Part shown: one piece after another, positions 54,837 through 63,101 of the stretch
Numbering within the stretch: the stretch's first letter is position 1
Layout of the letters: every line of letters begins with the position of its first letter
Source: Xanthomonas cucurbitae
GTDB taxonomy: Bacteria; Pseudomonadota; Gammaproteobacteria; Xanthomonadales; Xanthomonadaceae
Reading direction: 5' to 3'
Assembly (NCBI RefSeq): GCF_002939885.1
Contig: NZ_MDED01000003.1
Location: forward strand, 124,001-188,000
DNA: 64,000 nucleotides
Position numbers and translations under genes: made by a program
The notes under the pieces: generated by a model
What the model saw: the letters and a program-made list of their open reading frames with translations, nothing else
What the model was told of the DNA's origin: nothing
Database searches by the model: none

Positions 54837-55934
54837 ATGAAGGCTGTATCCCTTTTCACAGGCGCCGGTGGCATGGACGTCGGGTTCCGCAACGCGGGGT
54901 TCGAGGTCGCCTGGGCCAATGACTTCGACAAGGATGCCTGCGAGACCTACCGCCTCAACCACGGTGACCACATCCACCATGGCAGCATCGATGACCTGAT
55001 GCCCGAGCTAAAGGCTCTGGGGCGCGACGGGGACGTCGCCTGTCTGTTCGGCGGCCCTCCGTGTCAGGGCTTCTCCGTGGCCGGCAAGATGGATGCCCAC
55101 GATCCGCGCAGCAAGCTTGTCTGGTCTTACATGGAGGCGGTCAAGCTGATTCGACCCGCCGCCTTTGTCATGGAGAACGTCAAGTCACTAGCCACGCTTG
55201 AGAAGTTCAGCGCGGTACGAGAGGGTCTCTTCAAGGAGGCAAACAAGCTGGGCTACAACGTGGAGCTGGTGGTCCTCAACTCCAAGGACTTCGGCATCCC
55301 ACAGGGCCGCGAGCGCATGTTTCTAGTCGGCTTCCGTGACAGGCCCAATCGCTTCCGCGACTTGATCGACGATCACAGACGCTCGGCTCCGAAGCTCCGC
55401 GATGTTCTGCTAGGAGTAGGCAAGATCGGCTCACCCACTAACAACCGGATATGCCGCGCGAAGGTCACCGCCGCCGCGAGTCCCGTGATGCGCCGCTCAC
55501 CGTATGCAGGGATGCTGTTCAACGGGCAGGGGCGGCCGCTTAACCTCGACGGGCACGCGTCCACCCTGCCCGCGAGCATGGGCGGCAACAGAACCCCCAT
55601 CATCGACGACGCAGCGCTCTACGGCAACGAGACGCCGTGGGTCGAGGATTACCACGCCCACCTGATGGATGGCGGCGACCCGATCGACTGGCAGACGGTG
55701 CCCGAGCGACTGCGCCGCCTCACCGTGGATGAGGCTATCGCGATCCAGACCTTCCCGCGGGACTACAGGTTCGCCGGCCCGCAGAGTTCGGTGTTCAAGC
55801 AGATCGGGAACGCGGTGCCATGCCTGCTCGCCGAAGCAGTGGCCTCAGTGGTGTTCGAGCTGCTATCCGAAAGCCCCAGCGCGACGAAGAAGCGGCGACG
55901 AACGTCCGACGAATTGGAGCTGGAAATCGCTTGA
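54837..55934 (+). CDS. DNA (cytosine-5)-methyltransferase of the restriction system
   Basis: 365 residues from ATG 54837, preceded by GAGAGG. Motif I is LFTGAGGMDVGF, motif IV GGPPCQGFSVAG with catalytic Cys76, motif VI FVMENVKSL, motif VIII GIPQGRERMF, and motif X QIGNAVPCLLAEA. It methylates the recognition site so that the paired nuclease does not cut. The target recognition region lies between motifs VIII and IX (about 195-275). It is followed by a clean terminator. The C-terminal tail is basic (ATKKRRRTSDELE). Confidence 0.93.
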   Translation: MKAVSLFTGAGGMDVGFRNAGFEVAWANDFDKDACETYRLNHGDHIHHGSIDDLMPELKALGRDGDVACLFGGPPCQGFSVAGKMDAHDPRSKLVWSYMEAVKLIRPAAFVMENVKSLATLEKFSAVREGLFKEANKLGYNVELVVLNSKDFGIPQGRERMFLVGFRDRPNRFRDLIDDHRRSAPKLRDVLLGVGKIGSPTNNRICRAKVTAAASPVMRRSPYAGMLFNGQGRPLNLDGHASTLPASMGGNRTPIIDDAALYGNETPWVEDYHAHLMDGGDPIDWQTVPERLRRLTVDEAIAIQTFPRDYRFAGPQSSVFKQIGNAVPCLLAEAVASVVFELLSESPSATKKRRRTSDELELEIA

Positions 55935-55939
55935 AGAGA

Positions 55940-55962
55940 GGCCGCCGACGAGGCGGCCTTTT
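55940..55962 (+). terminator. terminator of the methyltransferase gene
   Basis: GGCCGCC (55940-55946) and GGCGGCC (55952-55958) with a 5-nt loop and a TTTT tail, 6 bp after the stop. Confidence 0.85.
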
Positions 55963-56108
55963 CATTTCTGCGGGACTAACCGCGCGCGATGATGCGCCGT
56001 CCATAAACGAATTGACGCCTGCAAACAGGGTCTCCACTTGCTCTGCTCCAGCTTAGTCGCAGGGCTGTGAAAGCGAGAGTGGCAGCCAACCCGGCTGCCC
56101 TTCAACGA

Positions 56109-56570
56109 CTACAAGCAAGCTCTAGCCCAAGCATCAGCGATGTTGTCCCGCCCCTCAAGGATCACGCTCTTGCCGCCCGAAACGAAGCGCCGAAAGCCGG
56201 TGTACCCGCCGAGCTCGTTCTTGCCGTTGACCCGGCCGCAGACGACAACACCGAACTCCTCGGTGTAGTTGGCGCGCACCTCCTTGAACTGTGCGGCGTC
56301 CGGGTCCTTCAGCTCGGCCCTCACAGCGCGCTCGGCCGCCACGATCATCTCAGCGCCGAACCACTTCTCGTGCTGCGCTTTCTTCTCCGCTACCGTCAGC
56401 GGGCGCTCCGGCTCTGGCTTCGACACTTCTGCCTGCTGGGCTTGCTTCTGCGGCGCTTCGGCCACTACGGCAGGCGTGGAGGCATCTGCAGGCTCGCTGC
56501 GCGGCACCAGCCCTGACCCGATCCAGGCCAGGACAACAAGGACGACTAGTAGAACCCCTACGCGCTTCAT
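56109..56570 (-). CDS. membrane-anchored periplasmic protein of unknown function
   Basis: 153 residues. A single N-terminal helix (MKRVGVLLVVLVVLAWIGSG) is followed by an Ala/Pro/Glu-rich linker (about 25-60) and a folded C-terminal part (about 70-153) with LKDPDAAQFKEV, VVVCGRVNGKNELGGYTGF and a final Cys. The DPD-AQF and C-G-VN-KN--GGY-GF signature recurs in small exported proteins of many proteobacteria and their phages. In an integrated element a superinfection-exclusion role is conceivable. Divergent from the XRE gene. Confidence 0.65.
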   Translation of the reverse strand: MKRVGVLLVVLVVLAWIGSGLVPRSEPADASTPAVVAEAPQKQAQQAEVSKPEPERPLTVAEKKAQHEKWFGAEMIVAAERAVRAELKDPDAAQFKEVRANYTEEFGVVVCGRVNGKNELGGYTGFRRFVSGGKSVILEGRDNIADAWARACL

Positions 56571-56592
56571 GTGCTTCCCTTCGGCTTTGATG

Positions 56593-56613
56593 AATAGTCC
56601 ATTTTGGACTATT
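56593..56613. promoter_or_regulatory. perfect inverted repeat between the divergent membrane protein and XRE genes
   Basis: AATAGTCC (56593-56600) and GGACTATT (56606-56613) around ATTTT. The AGTCC/GGACT arms resemble the C-box half-sites of restriction-modification controller proteins. It lies 22 bp from one start and 44 bp from the other, so a single repressor could control both. Confidence 0.65.
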
Positions 56614-56657
56614 CCAATCCGAACTTTAGCGTGTGATGACCATCAAGTCATCGCACG

Positions 56658-56948
56658 ATGCCTCAATCGACGCACAACTCCGACTACCAGCTTCTGCTAG
56701 CCGTTCTCAAAGCGGCTCGTAAGCGTGCGGGAGTGTCGCAGGTCGATTTGGCTAGCCGCTTGGGCAACACACAGACTTTCGTCTCGAAGTGCGAGCGCGG
56801 TGAGCGTCGCATTGACGCCGTGGAGCTGGTCGAGTTCGCCGAAGCACTGGGAATTGCACCGCAAAACCTACTTGCCGAGTATCTAGAACAGCGCGGCGGC
56901 TCGTCTTCAGCGAAGGCGCGCAAAGGCAAGAAGTCGCACGGGAACTGA
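56658..56948 (+). CDS. XRE-family regulator (possible controller or immunity repressor)
   Basis: 96 residues. The helix-turn-helix (about 10-65) is clear: LKAARKRAGVSQVDLASRLG followed by NTQTFVSKCERGERRIDAVEL. The tail is short and basic (SAKARKGKKSHGN). Size fits C-proteins of restriction-modification systems, and the inverted repeat upstream resembles a C-box, but the gene is separated from the enzyme genes by the membrane protein. Alternatives are a satellite immunity repressor or a copy-control regulator. Confidence 0.8.
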   Translation: MPQSTHNSDYQLLLAVLKAARKRAGVSQVDLASRLGNTQTFVSKCERGERRIDAVELVEFAEALGIAPQNLLAEYLEQRGGSSSAKARKGKKSHGN

Positions 56949-56960
56949 GCATTCGTGCTC

Positions 56961-56975
56961 AAACCGTGTTCGTGC
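56961..56975 (+). repeat. candidate integrase arm-type site, right
   Basis: AAACCGTGTTCGTGC, same orientation as 46115-46129 with one change; about 83 bp inside the attR core. Confidence 0.45.
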
Positions 56976-56979
56976 GCAT

Positions 56980-57016
56980 CCCTGAAAAGCATTTAGGCCG
57001 CCCGAAGGCAGCCTAA
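56980..57016 (-). terminator. element-borne terminator for tRNA-Thr
   Basis: On the minus strand a 10-bp stem (56993-57002 with 57007-57016, one wobble pair) is capped by a TTCG tetraloop and followed by ATGCTTTTC. It lies 14 bp after the tRNA 3' end, inside the element, so it replaces the native terminator left behind at 45.9 kb. Confidence 0.75.
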
Positions 57017-57030
57017 GTGCTTGATGTACA

Positions 57031-57076
57031 TGGTGCCGGAAACAGGAGTCGAACCTGCGACCTACGCATTACGAAT
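57031..57076 (-). repeat. attR: 3' half of the intact tRNA-Thr
   Basis: Partner of 45940-45985; the identical 19-bp core is 57058-57076 and covers the anticodon loop, its 3' stem and the variable loop. Crossover in this core regenerates a functional tRNA. Confidence 0.85.
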
Positions 57077-57106
57077 GCGCCGCTCTACCAACTGAGCTAT
57101 TCCGGC
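57031..57106 (-). tRNA. tRNA-Thr (anticodon CGU)
   Basis: A complete 76-nt cloverleaf read on the minus strand: acceptor GCCGGAA/TTCCGGC, D-arm GCTC/GAGC, anticodon stem GCGCA/TGCGT with loop TTCGTAA (anticodon CGT), T-arm GCAGG/CCTGT with loop TTCGACT, and encoded ACCA. The 3' 46 nt overlap attR, so part of the gene was supplied by the element. Confidence 0.96.
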
Positions 57107-57115
57107 GAGCCGCCA

Positions 57116-57145
57116 ATTGTAGGAGCGTGGACAGCGTGCGGTCAA
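57116..57145 (-). promoter_or_regulatory. promoter of tRNA-Thr
   Basis: On the minus strand TTGACC (57140-57145) and TACAAT (57116-57121) are 18 bp apart; the -10 box ends 9 bp before the mature tRNA. Confidence 0.75.
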
Positions 57146-57190
57146 TCTCCAGCAACTGGCGCGCCGGCTGGCGGCACATACCTGCCCCGC

Positions 57191-58141
57191 TCAGCTGACC
57201 AGGCGCAGCCGCAGCTCCTTGGGCAATGCGAATACCATCGATTCCGGCTCGCCCTGCAGTTCGGAGACGCCCGCCGCGCCGAGCTCGCGCAGCCGCGCCA
57301 GCACGCCATCGACCAGCACCTGTGGCGCCGAGGCGCCGGCGGTCAGGCCAATGTGCTGCTTGCCGACGATCCAGGCCGGATCGATCTCGCTGGCGTTGTC
57401 GATCAGGTACGACTCCACCCCGTCGCGCCGGGCCAGCTCGCTCAGGCGATTGGAATTGGAGCTGTTGGGCGAGCCCACCACCAGCACCAGATCGCACTGC
57501 CGCGCCAGGTCGCGCACCGCATCCTGGCGGTTCTGGGTGGCATAGCAGATGTCGTCGTGCCGCGGCCCCTGCATGGCCGGATAGCGCGCACGCAACGCCT
57601 CGATGATGCCCATGGTGTCGTCCACCGACAGCGTGGTCTGGGTGGTGTAGGCAAGATTGTCCGGCTGGTCGATCTGCAGCGTGGCGACCTGCTCGATGTC
57701 TTCCACCAGATAGATCTTGCCGGCGCCGCGTTCGCGGCTCCACTGCCCCATCGTGCCTTCCACTTCCGGATGCCCGGCGTGGCCGATCAGCACCACGTCG
57801 CGGCCGGCCCGGCAATGCCGCGCCACCTCGAAATGCACCTTGGTGACCAGCGGGCAGGTGGCGTCGAACACCTTCAGCCCACGCCGCTCGGCCTCCTGGC
57901 GCACCGCCTGCGAGACGCCGTGCGCGCTGAAGATCACCGTGGCCGCATCTGGTACTTCGTCCAGTTCCTCGACGAAGATCGCGCCGCGTTCCTTGAGATC
58001 GTCAACTACAAAACGGTTGTGCACCACTTCGTGCCGTACGTAGATCGGCGCGCCCAGCGTCTCGATCGCACGCTTGACGATCTCGATCGCGCGATCGACA
58101 CCGGCACAGAAACCGCGGGGATTGGCGAGCAGGACGTCCAT
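57191..58141 (-). CDS. ispH: 4-hydroxy-3-methylbut-2-enyl diphosphate reductase
   Basis: 316 residues from ATG 58141 (an upstream ATG at 58150 is also possible). Iron-sulfur cysteines are at 12 ([16 protein letters not shown]), in [13 protein letters not shown] and in [11 protein letters not shown]. The substrate-binding segments [25 protein letters not shown] and [15 protein letters not shown] are conserved. It makes IPP and DMAPP in the last step of the MEP pathway. It follows lspA in the same direction, as in many proteobacteria. Confidence 0.96.
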   Translation of the reverse strand: MDVLLANPRGFCAGVDRAIEIVKRAIETLGAPIYVRHEVVHNRFVVDDLKERGAIFVEELDEVPDAATVIFSAHGVSQAVRQEAERRGLKVFDATCPLVTKVHFEVARHCRAGRDVVLIGHAGHPEVEGTMGQWSRERGAGKIYLVEDIEQVATLQIDQPDNLAYTTQTTLSVDDTMGIIEALRARYPAMQGPRHDDICYATQNRQDAVRDLARQCDLVLVVGSPNSSNSNRLSELARRDGVESYLIDNASEIDPAWIVGKQHIGLTAGASAPQVLVDGVLARLRELGAAGVSELQGEPESMVFALPKELRLRLVS

Positions 58142-58205
58142 GACGGGCATTCTACGGCAATGGGGAAGTGGGATCGGCTGGAATGATAGAAGCCGGCAAC
58201 CGGCT

Positions 58206-58724
58206 TCAGCCTCGATTCCCGATTCCCGGTTCCCGATTCCCGTGCTTGTCGAACAGACCGAACACGGCGATTCCGATGGCGCCCCCCACGATCGCCGAAT
58301 CGGCGATGTTGAAGGACGGCCAGGTGTGGCTGCCGATGTACCACTGGATGAAATCGACCACGTGGCCGTGCATCAGCCGGTCGATCACGTTACCGATCGC
58401 CCCGCCGATCACCAGCGCGTACGGCAGTGCGCTGCGCCAATCCGCGCGCGCGGTGCGCGACAGCCAGAAGGCAAGCAGGCCGCTGATGCCCACCGCCAGC
58501 GCGGTGAAGAACCACAGCTGCCAGCCGCCGGCATCGCTCAGAAAACTGAAGGCCGCACCGGTGTTGTAGGTGCGGTACCAGTTCCAAAAACCCTCGATGA
58601 CCGGCACCGGCGTGTACTCAGGCAGGCTGGACAGCACCCAGGCCTTGCTCCATTGGTCCAGCCCGATCACCACGGCCGACAGCAACAGCCAGATCAATGC
58701 GGAGGGTTTAGGTCTTGCGGTCAT
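58206..58724 (-). CDS. lspA: lipoprotein signal peptidase II
   Basis: 172 residues with four membrane helices. Catalytic aspartates are in [15 protein letters not shown] and NIADSAI, and NTGAAFSFL is the conserved loop. It cleaves prolipoprotein signal peptides after diacylation; several lipoproteins in this window are substrates. The last ten residues ([10 protein letters not shown]) come from a repeat-like sequence common in Xanthomonas intergenic DNA and may be a recent extension. Confidence 0.95.
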   Translation of the reverse strand: MTARPKPSALIWLLLSAVVIGLDQWSKAWVLSSLPEYTPVPVIEGFWNWYRTYNTGAAFSFLSDAGGWQLWFFTALAVGISGLLAFWLSRTARADWRSALPYALVIGGAIGNVIDRLMHGHVVDFIQWYIGSHTWPSFNIADSAIVGGAIGIAVFGLFDKHGNREPGIGNRG

Positions 58725-58840
58725 GAAATCACCTTAGGTGGTGCGACTCCCGGGGTCGGGAGACGCTGGCCGACGGGCACATCGGCAGGCAGCGCCGGAT
58801 GCGCCAAGTACGGCCCTCATCCGGCGCTGCGCGCCACCTT

Positions 58841-58948
58841 CTCCCGCTTGCGGGAGAAGGAGTATTGGAACCGACTCCCGCTTGCGGGAGAAGGAGTATT
58901 GGAACGGACTCCCGCTTGCGGGAGAAGGAGTATTGGAACCGACTCCCG
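58841..58948. repeat. 34-bp tandem repeat, three copies plus a start of a fourth
   Basis: Copies at 58841-58874, 58875-58908 and 58909-58942, then CTCCCG. Each begins with a self-complementary CTCCCGCTTGCGGGAG and can form a hairpin. The flanking CTCATCCGGCGCTGCGCGCC sequence resembles REP-like elements scattered in Xanthomonas. Located between ileS and lspA. Confidence 0.9.
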
Positions 58949-58959
58949 CAATCAATCCA

Positions 58960-61791
58960 TCAGAACCAACGACGGTTCTCGCCGGGGCCTTCAATGTTGC
59001 TGACGCAGCGGCTGCACAGCTCCGGATGCCGCAGGTCGCTGCCCACGCTGGCCTGGTGGTGCCAGCAGCGCACGCACTTGGACTTGGTGGTCGGCTGTGC
59101 ACTGACGAAGATGTCGTCGGTGCTGGCCGCAGTCACGGTCACATCGCCACTGATGAACAGGAAGCGCAATTCCTGGCTCAGCGGCTGCCAGCGCGCGGCG
59201 GTCTGCGCATCGGCGGCCACGGTGATCTCCGCTTCCAGTGCCGCGCCGATGGCGCCATTGGCACGCATCGGCTCCAGCACCTTGGCCACCTGCTCGCGCA
59301 GGGCCAGCAGCTTGTCGAAGTCCGCACTGGTCAAGGCGGCATCGGCCGGCAACGGCGCCAGGCCGTCGTACCAGGTGGCAAACAGCACGTTGCCGGCATG
59401 CTCGCCCGGCAGATAGGCCCATAGCTCGTCGGCGGTGAAGCTCAGCACCGGCGCAACCCAGCGCACAAACGCCTCGGCCACGTGATACATCGCGCTCTGC
59501 GCCGAACGCCGTCCGCGCGAATCCTCGGCCATCGTGTACAGACGGTCCTTGGTGACGTCCAGGTACAGCGAGCCCAGGTCCACGCTGCAGAAGTTCAGCA
59601 GTGCCTGCACGATCTCGGCGAAGTCGTAGCGCGCGTAGGCGGCCACGATCTTTTCCTGCAGTTCGTATGCGCGATGCACGATCCAGCGGTCCAGCAGCAC
59701 CATGTCCTCCAGCGCCACCAGGTGCTGGCGTGGATCGAAGCCATGCAGGTTGCCGAGCAAAAACCGCGCGGTATTGCGCAGACGACGATACGCATCGGCA
59801 TTGCGCTTGAGGATTTCCTGCGACAGCGACATCTCGTTGCTGTAGTCGGCCGAAGCGATCCACAGGCGCAGGATGTCCGCGCCCAGGGTCTTCATGATGT
59901 CCTGCGGCTCGATCCCGTTGCCCAACGACTTGGACATCTTGCGGCCGTGCTCGTCTACGGTGAAGCCGTGGGTCAGGCACTGCTTGTACGGTGCCGCCTT
60001 GTCCATCGCCACGCCGGTCAACAGCGAGGACTGGAACCAGCCGCGATGCTGGTCCGAGCCTTCCAGGTAGAGGTCGGCCGGCTTGGGCAGGCCGCGGTCC
60101 ACCAGCACTGCCTCGTGGGTGACGCCGGAATCGAACCACACATCCAAGATGTCGGTGATCTTGTCGTAGTCGGCGGCCTCCTCGCCCAGCAGCTCGGCCG
60201 CGTCCAGCGTGTACCACACGTCCACACCGCCCTGCTCCACCCGGTCAGCCACCTGGCGCAGTAGTTCGGTGCTGCGCGGATGCGGCTCGCCGGTTTCGCG
60301 GTGCACGAACAGCGCGATCGGCACGCCCCAGGTGCGCTGGCGCGAAATGGTCCAGTCCGGGCGGCCCTCGACCATCCCGGCGATGCGCGCCTGGCCCCAG
60401 GACGGATACCAGGTCACGCCTTCGATGGCCTTGAGCGCATCGGCACGCAAACCGGCCTTTTCCATCGAGAAAAACCACTGCGGCGTGGCGCGGAAGGCGA
60501 TCGGCGTCTTGTGGCGCCAGCAGTGCGGGTAGCTGTGCTCCATCTTGCTCGCCGCCAGCACCACACCGGTGTCGCGCAAGGCCTCGATGATGATCTCGTT
60601 GGCCTTCCAGATATGCAGCCCGGCCAGCACGGTGTCGCCCAGCGGCGGGGTCGACGGCAGGTACACGCCGCGCCCGTCCACCGGGTTGATCTGCGCGGCG
60701 CCATAGCGCTCCAGCAGGCCGTACTGCTTGGACACCTGGTAGTCCTCCTGGCCATGGCCAGGCGCGGTGTGCACGGCACCGGTGCCGTCCTCGGCCGACA
60801 CGTGGTCGCCCAGCAGCAGCGGGATCTCGCGCTCGGCATAGAACGGGTGCGCCAGCAGCAGTTGCTCCAGCGCCGCACCCTTGGCATGGCCATGCACCAC
60901 GACCTCGTCCACGCCGTAGCGGGCCAGCGCCTTGGCCGCCAGCGCCTCGGCCACCACCAGCCAGCGCGGCTGGCCGCGATCGACCGGGCCTTGAACCAGC
61001 ACATAATCCAGCTCCGCACCCAGACTCACCGCCAGCGAGGCCGGCAGCGTCCAGGGCGTGGTGGTCCAGATCGGCACCGCCACACCCACGCCGGCCGGCA
61101 AGCGCGCGCCGAAGGCAGCAGCCATAGCCGCCGGATCACGCGCCGGATAGGCGATATCCACCGTCGGCGACACCTTGTCGGCATATTCGATCTCGGCCTC
61201 GGCCAGCGCCGAACCGCAGTCGAAGCACCAGTGCACCGGCTTCACGCCACGGGTGAGGTGGCCGTTGTCGACGATCTTCGCCAGCGCACGGATCTCGTTG
61301 GCTTCGAAGTGGAAATCCAGCGTCTTGTACGGGTTGTCCCAATCGCCGATCACACCCAATCGCTTGAAGTCGCGGCGCTGCAGATCGATCTGCTCGGTCG
61401 CGTATTCGCGGCACTTCTGCCGGAACTGCGCAGCATCGAGCTTGACGCCGACCTTGCCGTACTTCTTTTCGATCGCGATCTCGATCGGCAGGCCATGGCA
61501 ATCCCAGCCCGGGATAAACGGCGCATCGAAGCCAGCCAGATACTTGGACTTGACGATGATGTCCTTGAGGATCTTGTTGACCGCATGGCCGAGGTGGATC
61601 TGGCCGTTGGCATACGGCGGGCCATCGTGCAGCACGAACAGCGGGCGCCCGGCCGCGTTGGCGCGCAGCTGCGCATACAGCCCCTCGCGCTCCCAGCGGT
61701 CCAGCATCGCCGGCTCGCGCTTGGGCAGGTCGCCGCGCATCGGAAATTCCGTCGCAGGCAGATGGAGAGTGGCTTTGTAGTCTTGGGTCAC
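58960..61791 (-). CDS. ileS: isoleucyl-tRNA synthetase
   Basis: 943 residues, the usual bacterial length. HIGH-type motif in [19 protein letters not shown], editing domain near 200-390, KMSKS in [11 protein letters not shown] and the C-terminal zinc finger KCVRCWHHQ with SRCVSNI. It charges tRNA-Ile. It lies between ribF and lspA, a conserved gene order, with only 12 bp to ribF. Confidence 0.97.
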   Translation of the reverse strand: MTQDYKATLHLPATEFPMRGDLPKREPAMLDRWEREGLYAQLRANAAGRPLFVLHDGPPYANGQIHLGHAVNKILKDIIVKSKYLAGFDAPFIPGWDCHGLPIEIAIEKKYGKVGVKLDAAQFRQKCREYATEQIDLQRRDFKRLGVIGDWDNPYKTLDFHFEANEIRALAKIVDNGHLTRGVKPVHWCFDCGSALAEAEIEYADKVSPTVDIAYPARDPAAMAAAFGARLPAGVGVAVPIWTTTPWTLPASLAVSLGAELDYVLVQGPVDRGQPRWLVVAEALAAKALARYGVDEVVVHGHAKGAALEQLLLAHPFYAEREIPLLLGDHVSAEDGTGAVHTAPGHGQEDYQVSKQYGLLERYGAAQINPVDGRGVYLPSTPPLGDTVLAGLHIWKANEIIIEALRDTGVVLAASKMEHSYPHCWRHKTPIAFRATPQWFFSMEKAGLRADALKAIEGVTWYPSWGQARIAGMVEGRPDWTISRQRTWGVPIALFVHRETGEPHPRSTELLRQVADRVEQGGVDVWYTLDAAELLGEEAADYDKITDILDVWFDSGVTHEAVLVDRGLPKPADLYLEGSDQHRGWFQSSLLTGVAMDKAAPYKQCLTHGFTVDEHGRKMSKSLGNGIEPQDIMKTLGADILRLWIASADYSNEMSLSQEILKRNADAYRRLRNTARFLLGNLHGFDPRQHLVALEDMVLLDRWIVHRAYELQEKIVAAYARYDFAEIVQALLNFCSVDLGSLYLDVTKDRLYTMAEDSRGRRSAQSAMYHVAEAFVRWVAPVLSFTADELWAYLPGEHAGNVLFATWYDGLAPLPADAALTSADFDKLLALREQVAKVLEPMRANGAIGAALEAEITVAADAQTAARWQPLSQELRFLFISGDVTVTAASTDDIFVSAQPTTKSKCVRCWHHQASVGSDLRHPELCSRCVSNIEGPGENRRWF

Positions 61792-61803
61792 AGGAATCTA
61801 CCG

Positions 61804-62808
61804 TTACGCTGCGTTGTCTGGAGTGTCGGCACGTGTGCGTGCAGACGCTTGTGGATGGCTCACGGGTGTTGCAGAAGGCGCATGCTCAAGCAACACGGCA
61901 CGCGCCTGTTCGGCATCGCGATGCATCTGCACGGTCAGCGCCTCCAGGCCATCGAACTTTTCCTCGTCGCGCAGCTTGGCGACGAATTCGACCTCCAGAT
62001 GCCGGCCATACAGATCGCCCTGAAAATCGAACAGATGCGCCTCCAGCAGCGGCTCCACGCCAGCCACGGTCGGCCGCGTGCCGAAGCTGGACACCGATGG
62101 CCATGGCTGCGCGGCCACGCCATGCACCCAGGTTGCATAGATGCCCGACAGCGCCGGCGTGCGCGAAAACCGCAGATTCGCAGTGGGATACCCCAGCGTG
62201 CGCCCCAGCTGTTTGCCGCGCACCACCCGTCCTCCGATGGCATACGGGCGGCCGAGCAGATCGGCGGCATGCGCAAACTCGCCTGTCACCAGCAGCTCGC
62301 GGATGCGCGTGGCGGAAATGCGCTCGCCATGCAGATGCACCGGCGCGATCTCCCCGGCCGCAAATCCGTGCTGTTCGCCCAGGGTGCGCAGCAAGGCGAT
62401 GTCGCCGCCGCGGCGATGGCCAAAACGGAACTCCGGGCCAATCCATACCTCGCGGGCGCAGAGCCGGCCAACCAGCGCCAGGCGCACGAAATCCTCGGCA
62501 CTCATCGCCGACAGGTGGCCATCGAAGCGGATCAGGCCCACGCTGTCGGCGCCGAAGCCGAGCAAGCCTTCGATCTTGGCGCGTGCCAGGGTCAGCCGCG
62601 GCGGCGGAGCGGCCGGGGCGAAGAACTCGCGCGGCAATGGCTCGAAACTCAACGCCACCGCCGGCACGCCCAGCGCGCGCGCGCGGTCAACTGCGTGTTG
62701 CACCAATGCCCGATGCCCCAGGTGCAGGCCATCGAAGGCGCCGATGCAGACCACGCTTCCGTGCGGGAACAGCGTCCCGCCCTCGACGTCTCTAAACAGC
62801 CTGCTCAT
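61804..62808 (-). CDS. ribF: bifunctional riboflavin kinase / FAD synthetase
   Basis: 334 residues from ATG 62808, preceded by GAGGA; the frame to 62901 is unnecessary. The N-terminal nucleotidylyltransferase has VVCIGAFDGLHLGHRAL and ISATRIRELL; the C-terminal kinase has GKQLGRTLGYPTANL and the PTV segment SSFGTRPTV. It converts riboflavin to FMN and FAD. Located between murJ and ileS, the common proteobacterial order. The C-terminal tail (PSATPVSHPQASART) is unconserved. Confidence 0.95.
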   Translation of the reverse strand: MSRLFRDVEGGTLFPHGSVVCIGAFDGLHLGHRALVQHAVDRARALGVPAVALSFEPLPREFFAPAAPPPRLTLARAKIEGLLGFGADSVGLIRFDGHLSAMSAEDFVRLALVGRLCAREVWIGPEFRFGHRRGGDIALLRTLGEQHGFAAGEIAPVHLHGERISATRIRELLVTGEFAHAADLLGRPYAIGGRVVRGKQLGRTLGYPTANLRFSRTPALSGIYATWVHGVAAQPWPSVSSFGTRPTVAGVEPLLEAHLFDFQGDLYGRHLEVEFVAKLRDEEKFDGLEALTVQMHRDAEQARAVLLEHAPSATPVSHPQASARTRADTPDNAA

Positions 62809-63101
62809 TCCTCGATCCAAACAGATGCCGGCCTGTGGCCGACCCTCGTTGATGCATAACGCGTAAGTATAGCCGTGCCTGTCAACCCGCATGGCCCGCA
62901 CCGAGCACGCCAGCGCTTACCGGCACGACGCCGAGCCGGCCCTCAGCAGGCACCGCGCAGGCAGGCGTCGGCTGGCAACCGACCGTCGGCCGTCACCGTC
63001 GGCACGCACTACAGTGGACTTTCCACGCCTGCACGGTCCTTGCCGACTCCAGATCCAGGCAGCATTCGCCCAGGAATCACCGCAGAACTCGAAATCCACA
63101 C
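62809..63101. other. intergenic between murJ and ribF
   Basis: 293 bp without a gene or clear signal. Confidence 0.4.

Larger units (their letters stand above)
45967..57076 (+). mobile_element. 11.1-kb satellite-like integrated element in tRNA-Thr
   Basis: Bounded by a 19-bp perfect direct repeat in the anticodon arm of tRNA-Thr. Contents in order: tyrosine integrase, AlpA/excisionase-like protein, primase-helicase, iteron origin, terminase-small-subunit-like protein, four or five small unknown genes, SacI-family restriction enzyme and C5 methyltransferase, membrane-anchored protein, XRE regulator. No structural phage genes, relaxase, or type IV secretion genes are present. The layout fits a PICI/P4-like phage satellite that borrows a helper phage's capsids, carrying a restriction system as cargo. 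An integrative plasmid or decayed prophage are the alternatives. Confidence 0.75.

Noticed and set aside
45967-57076. Integrative conjugative element or plasmid
   Set aside because: No relaxase, coupling protein, type IV secretion or partition genes were found; the satellite model explains the content better.
57017-58186. 389-codon plus-strand frame over tRNA-Thr and ispH
   Set aside because: Its first codons translate the tRNA itself and the rest is antisense to ispH.
58841-58948. CRISPR array
   Set aside because: The copies are directly adjacent without unique spacers and there are no cas genes.
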